Of a DNA stretch of 53,362 nt, positions 52,576 to 53,362 are shown piece after piece. A model generated the notes under the pieces. That model made no database searches. It saw nothing but the letters and a program-made list of their open reading frames with translations, and was not told the origin of the DNA. A program made the position numbers and the translations under genes. Location of the stretch: positions 1 to 53,362 of the forward strand of contig JBIQHJ010000023.1 in assembly GCA_044508625.1 (NCBI GenBank), written 5' to 3'. Position 1 is the stretch's first letter; every line of letters starts with the position of its first letter. Origin of the DNA: Castellaniella sp044508625. Lineage in GTDB: Bacteria > Pseudomonadota > Gammaproteobacteria > Burkholderiales > Burkholderiaceae_B.

Positions 52576-52620
52576 CACAGAAAATCCGTTGATCGATAAC
52601 CCCGCAATTATAATGAGCCC
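52576..52620. promoter_or_regulatory. Divergent trxB/ftsK spacer with overlapping -10 elements
   Basis: In this 45-bp spacer, CAATTATAAT gives TATAAT on the plus strand at 52609-52614 and on the minus strand at 52607-52612. No good -35 is found at standard spacing. The plus-strand -10 lies only 6 bases before the ftsK ATG, so that promoter would yield a leaderless mRNA. Confidence 0.3.
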
Positions 52621-53362
52621 ATGGCAAGAATACCCGCCCCGACCTCGCGCTCCTCGCGCAACGTGCGCAACGGCCCGTCGCCCTTGCAGACCCGCCTGAC
52701 CGGATTGTTGCGCGAGGCGCGCTGGATCCTCTTTGCCGCCATGGCCGGATGGCTGATCCTGGTGCTCGCGACCTGGAGCAAATCCGATCCCGGCTGGTCC
52801 CATTCGGTGCACAGCGGCGTGACCCTGAATCGCGGCGGCACCTTCGGCGCGCACGTCGCCGATTTCCTGCTGTTCCTGTTCGGCTATTCCGCATGGCTGT
52901 GGGTGGTGCTGCTGCTGCGCCGGGTGGCCGCGGGCTTCTACCGCCTGACGCGCGTCGTGCTGCCCAACACGGTGCCCGAGCTGCTGCCGCGCGTGCGCTG
53001 GGAGGTCGGGATCGGCTTTGCGCTGCTGTTCCTCGGGTGCATGGGCATCGAGGCGCTGCGCATGGGCTCCTGGGCCGGCCACCTGCCGGCGGGGGCGGGC
53101 GGCCAGCTCGGCCGGCTCCTGGCCCAGGGGCTGGCGCAGCTCATGGGCTACGCGGGCAGCACCCTGCTGCTGCTCGCCTTCATCGTGATGGGGTCGAGCC
53201 TGTTCTTCGGCTTTTCATGGCTCAGCGTCTCGGAAAAGGTCGGCTTCTGGATCGAGCGCGGCTTTCGCAGGCTGGTCGACCTCAAGGCCGCCTACGAGGA
53301 CCGCCGCGTCGGCGCGACCAAGACCGCCGAGCGCCAGGAAATGGTCGAGACCCGCCAGGTGC
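52621..53362 (+). CDS. ftsK: DNA translocase FtsK, N-terminal part
   Basis: The first 247 codons of a gene that runs off the window. A basic, Ser-rich start (MARIPAPTSRSSRNVRNGPS) is followed by four membrane segments at about residues 36-54, 80-103, 128-145 and 176-197 (TLLLLAFIVMGSSLFFGFSW), then a charged linker. This is the layout of the FtsK membrane domain, which anchors the chromosome translocase at the division septum. The motor domain lies outside the window. The identification also fits the divergent trxB position seen in Bordetella-type genomes. Confidence 0.88.
   Translation, partial: MARIPAPTSRSSRNVRNGPSPLQTRLTGLLREARWILFAAMAGWLILVLATWSKSDPGWSHSVHSGVTLNRGGTFGAHVADFLLFLFGYSAWLWVVLLLRRVAAGFYRLTRVVLPNTVPELLPRVRWEVGIGFALLFLGCMGIEALRMGSWAGHLPAGAGGQLGRLLAQGLAQLMGYAGSTLLLLAFIVMGSSLFFGFSWLSVSEKVGFWIERGFRRLVDLKAAYEDRRVGATKTAERQEMVETRQV

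Noticed and set aside
51616..53082. A long N-terminal extension of thioredoxin reductase
   Set aside because: The extension runs antisense through ftsK and has no similarity to TrxB proteins; the 319-residue form has the standard N-terminus.

Overview
The window is GC-rich DNA with the gene content of a Burkholderiales bacterium, most likely Alcaligenaceae (Bordetella/Achromobacter type). This rests on the density of ABC uptake systems of the branched-chain amino acid (HAAT) family, the divergent trxB/ftsK pair, the two small class I cytochromes c and DUF1841 near icd. That is recognition from the proteins themselves; no database search was possible. No tRNA, rRNA, CRISPR array, transposase or phage gene was seen.

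Positions 1-20.6 kb form a catabolic block entirely on the minus strand. From upstream to downstream it holds: a 3-ketosteroid-dehydrogenase-like FAD enzyme (18877-20646); a LysR regulator (17808-18743); a tightly packed ten-gene unit (17630 down to 4952) with aldehyde dehydrogenase, ThDP enzyme, second FAD enzyme, a complete HAAT transporter, a xylose-isomerase-like TIM barrel, two NAD-dependent epimerases and a cupin; and another HAAT transporter with an SDR gene leaving the window (4831 down to 1). In both transporters the second permease and both ATPases are fused into one polypeptide of about 850 residues. A 15-bp dyad of the form ATA(A/G)G-N5-C(G/C)TAT, of T-N11-A LysR-box type, lies 80-120 bp upstream of four genes of this block, so one LysR protein may control all of it.

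Positions 20.9-39.1 kb form a second catabolic block in three transcription units. The first (+) has two tandem, nearly duplicate substrate-binding proteins, unfused LivH/M/G/F, an amidohydrolase, an MmgE/PrpD protein and a GntR/FCD regulator. The second (-) has a tricarballylate-dehydrogenase-like flavoprotein and a second MmgE/PrpD protein. The third (+) has aldehyde dehydrogenase, SDR, epimerase, PrpF-type isomerase and a quinone-reductase-type MDR. A common motif, TGTATAC(A/G)(A/G)AGA(A/T)AT or a relative, precedes all three units and is a candidate GntR operator. The enzymes suggest oxidation of an unidentified hydroxylated or branched acid through tricarboxylate-like intermediates; the substrate cannot be read from the sequence.

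Positions 39.1-53.4 kb are mostly core functions: a CoxE-like VWA protein, GNAT and MoxR ATPase; two monoheme cytochromes; DUF1841; isocitrate dehydrogenase with striking promoter palindromes; a three-subunit gluconate-dehydrogenase-like membrane complex; a possible small RNA with a perfect terminator stem; a SpeD-SpeE fusion; an SMR transporter whose 5' end is present as three tandem 47-bp copies; a Smr-domain protein; trxB; and the start of ftsK.
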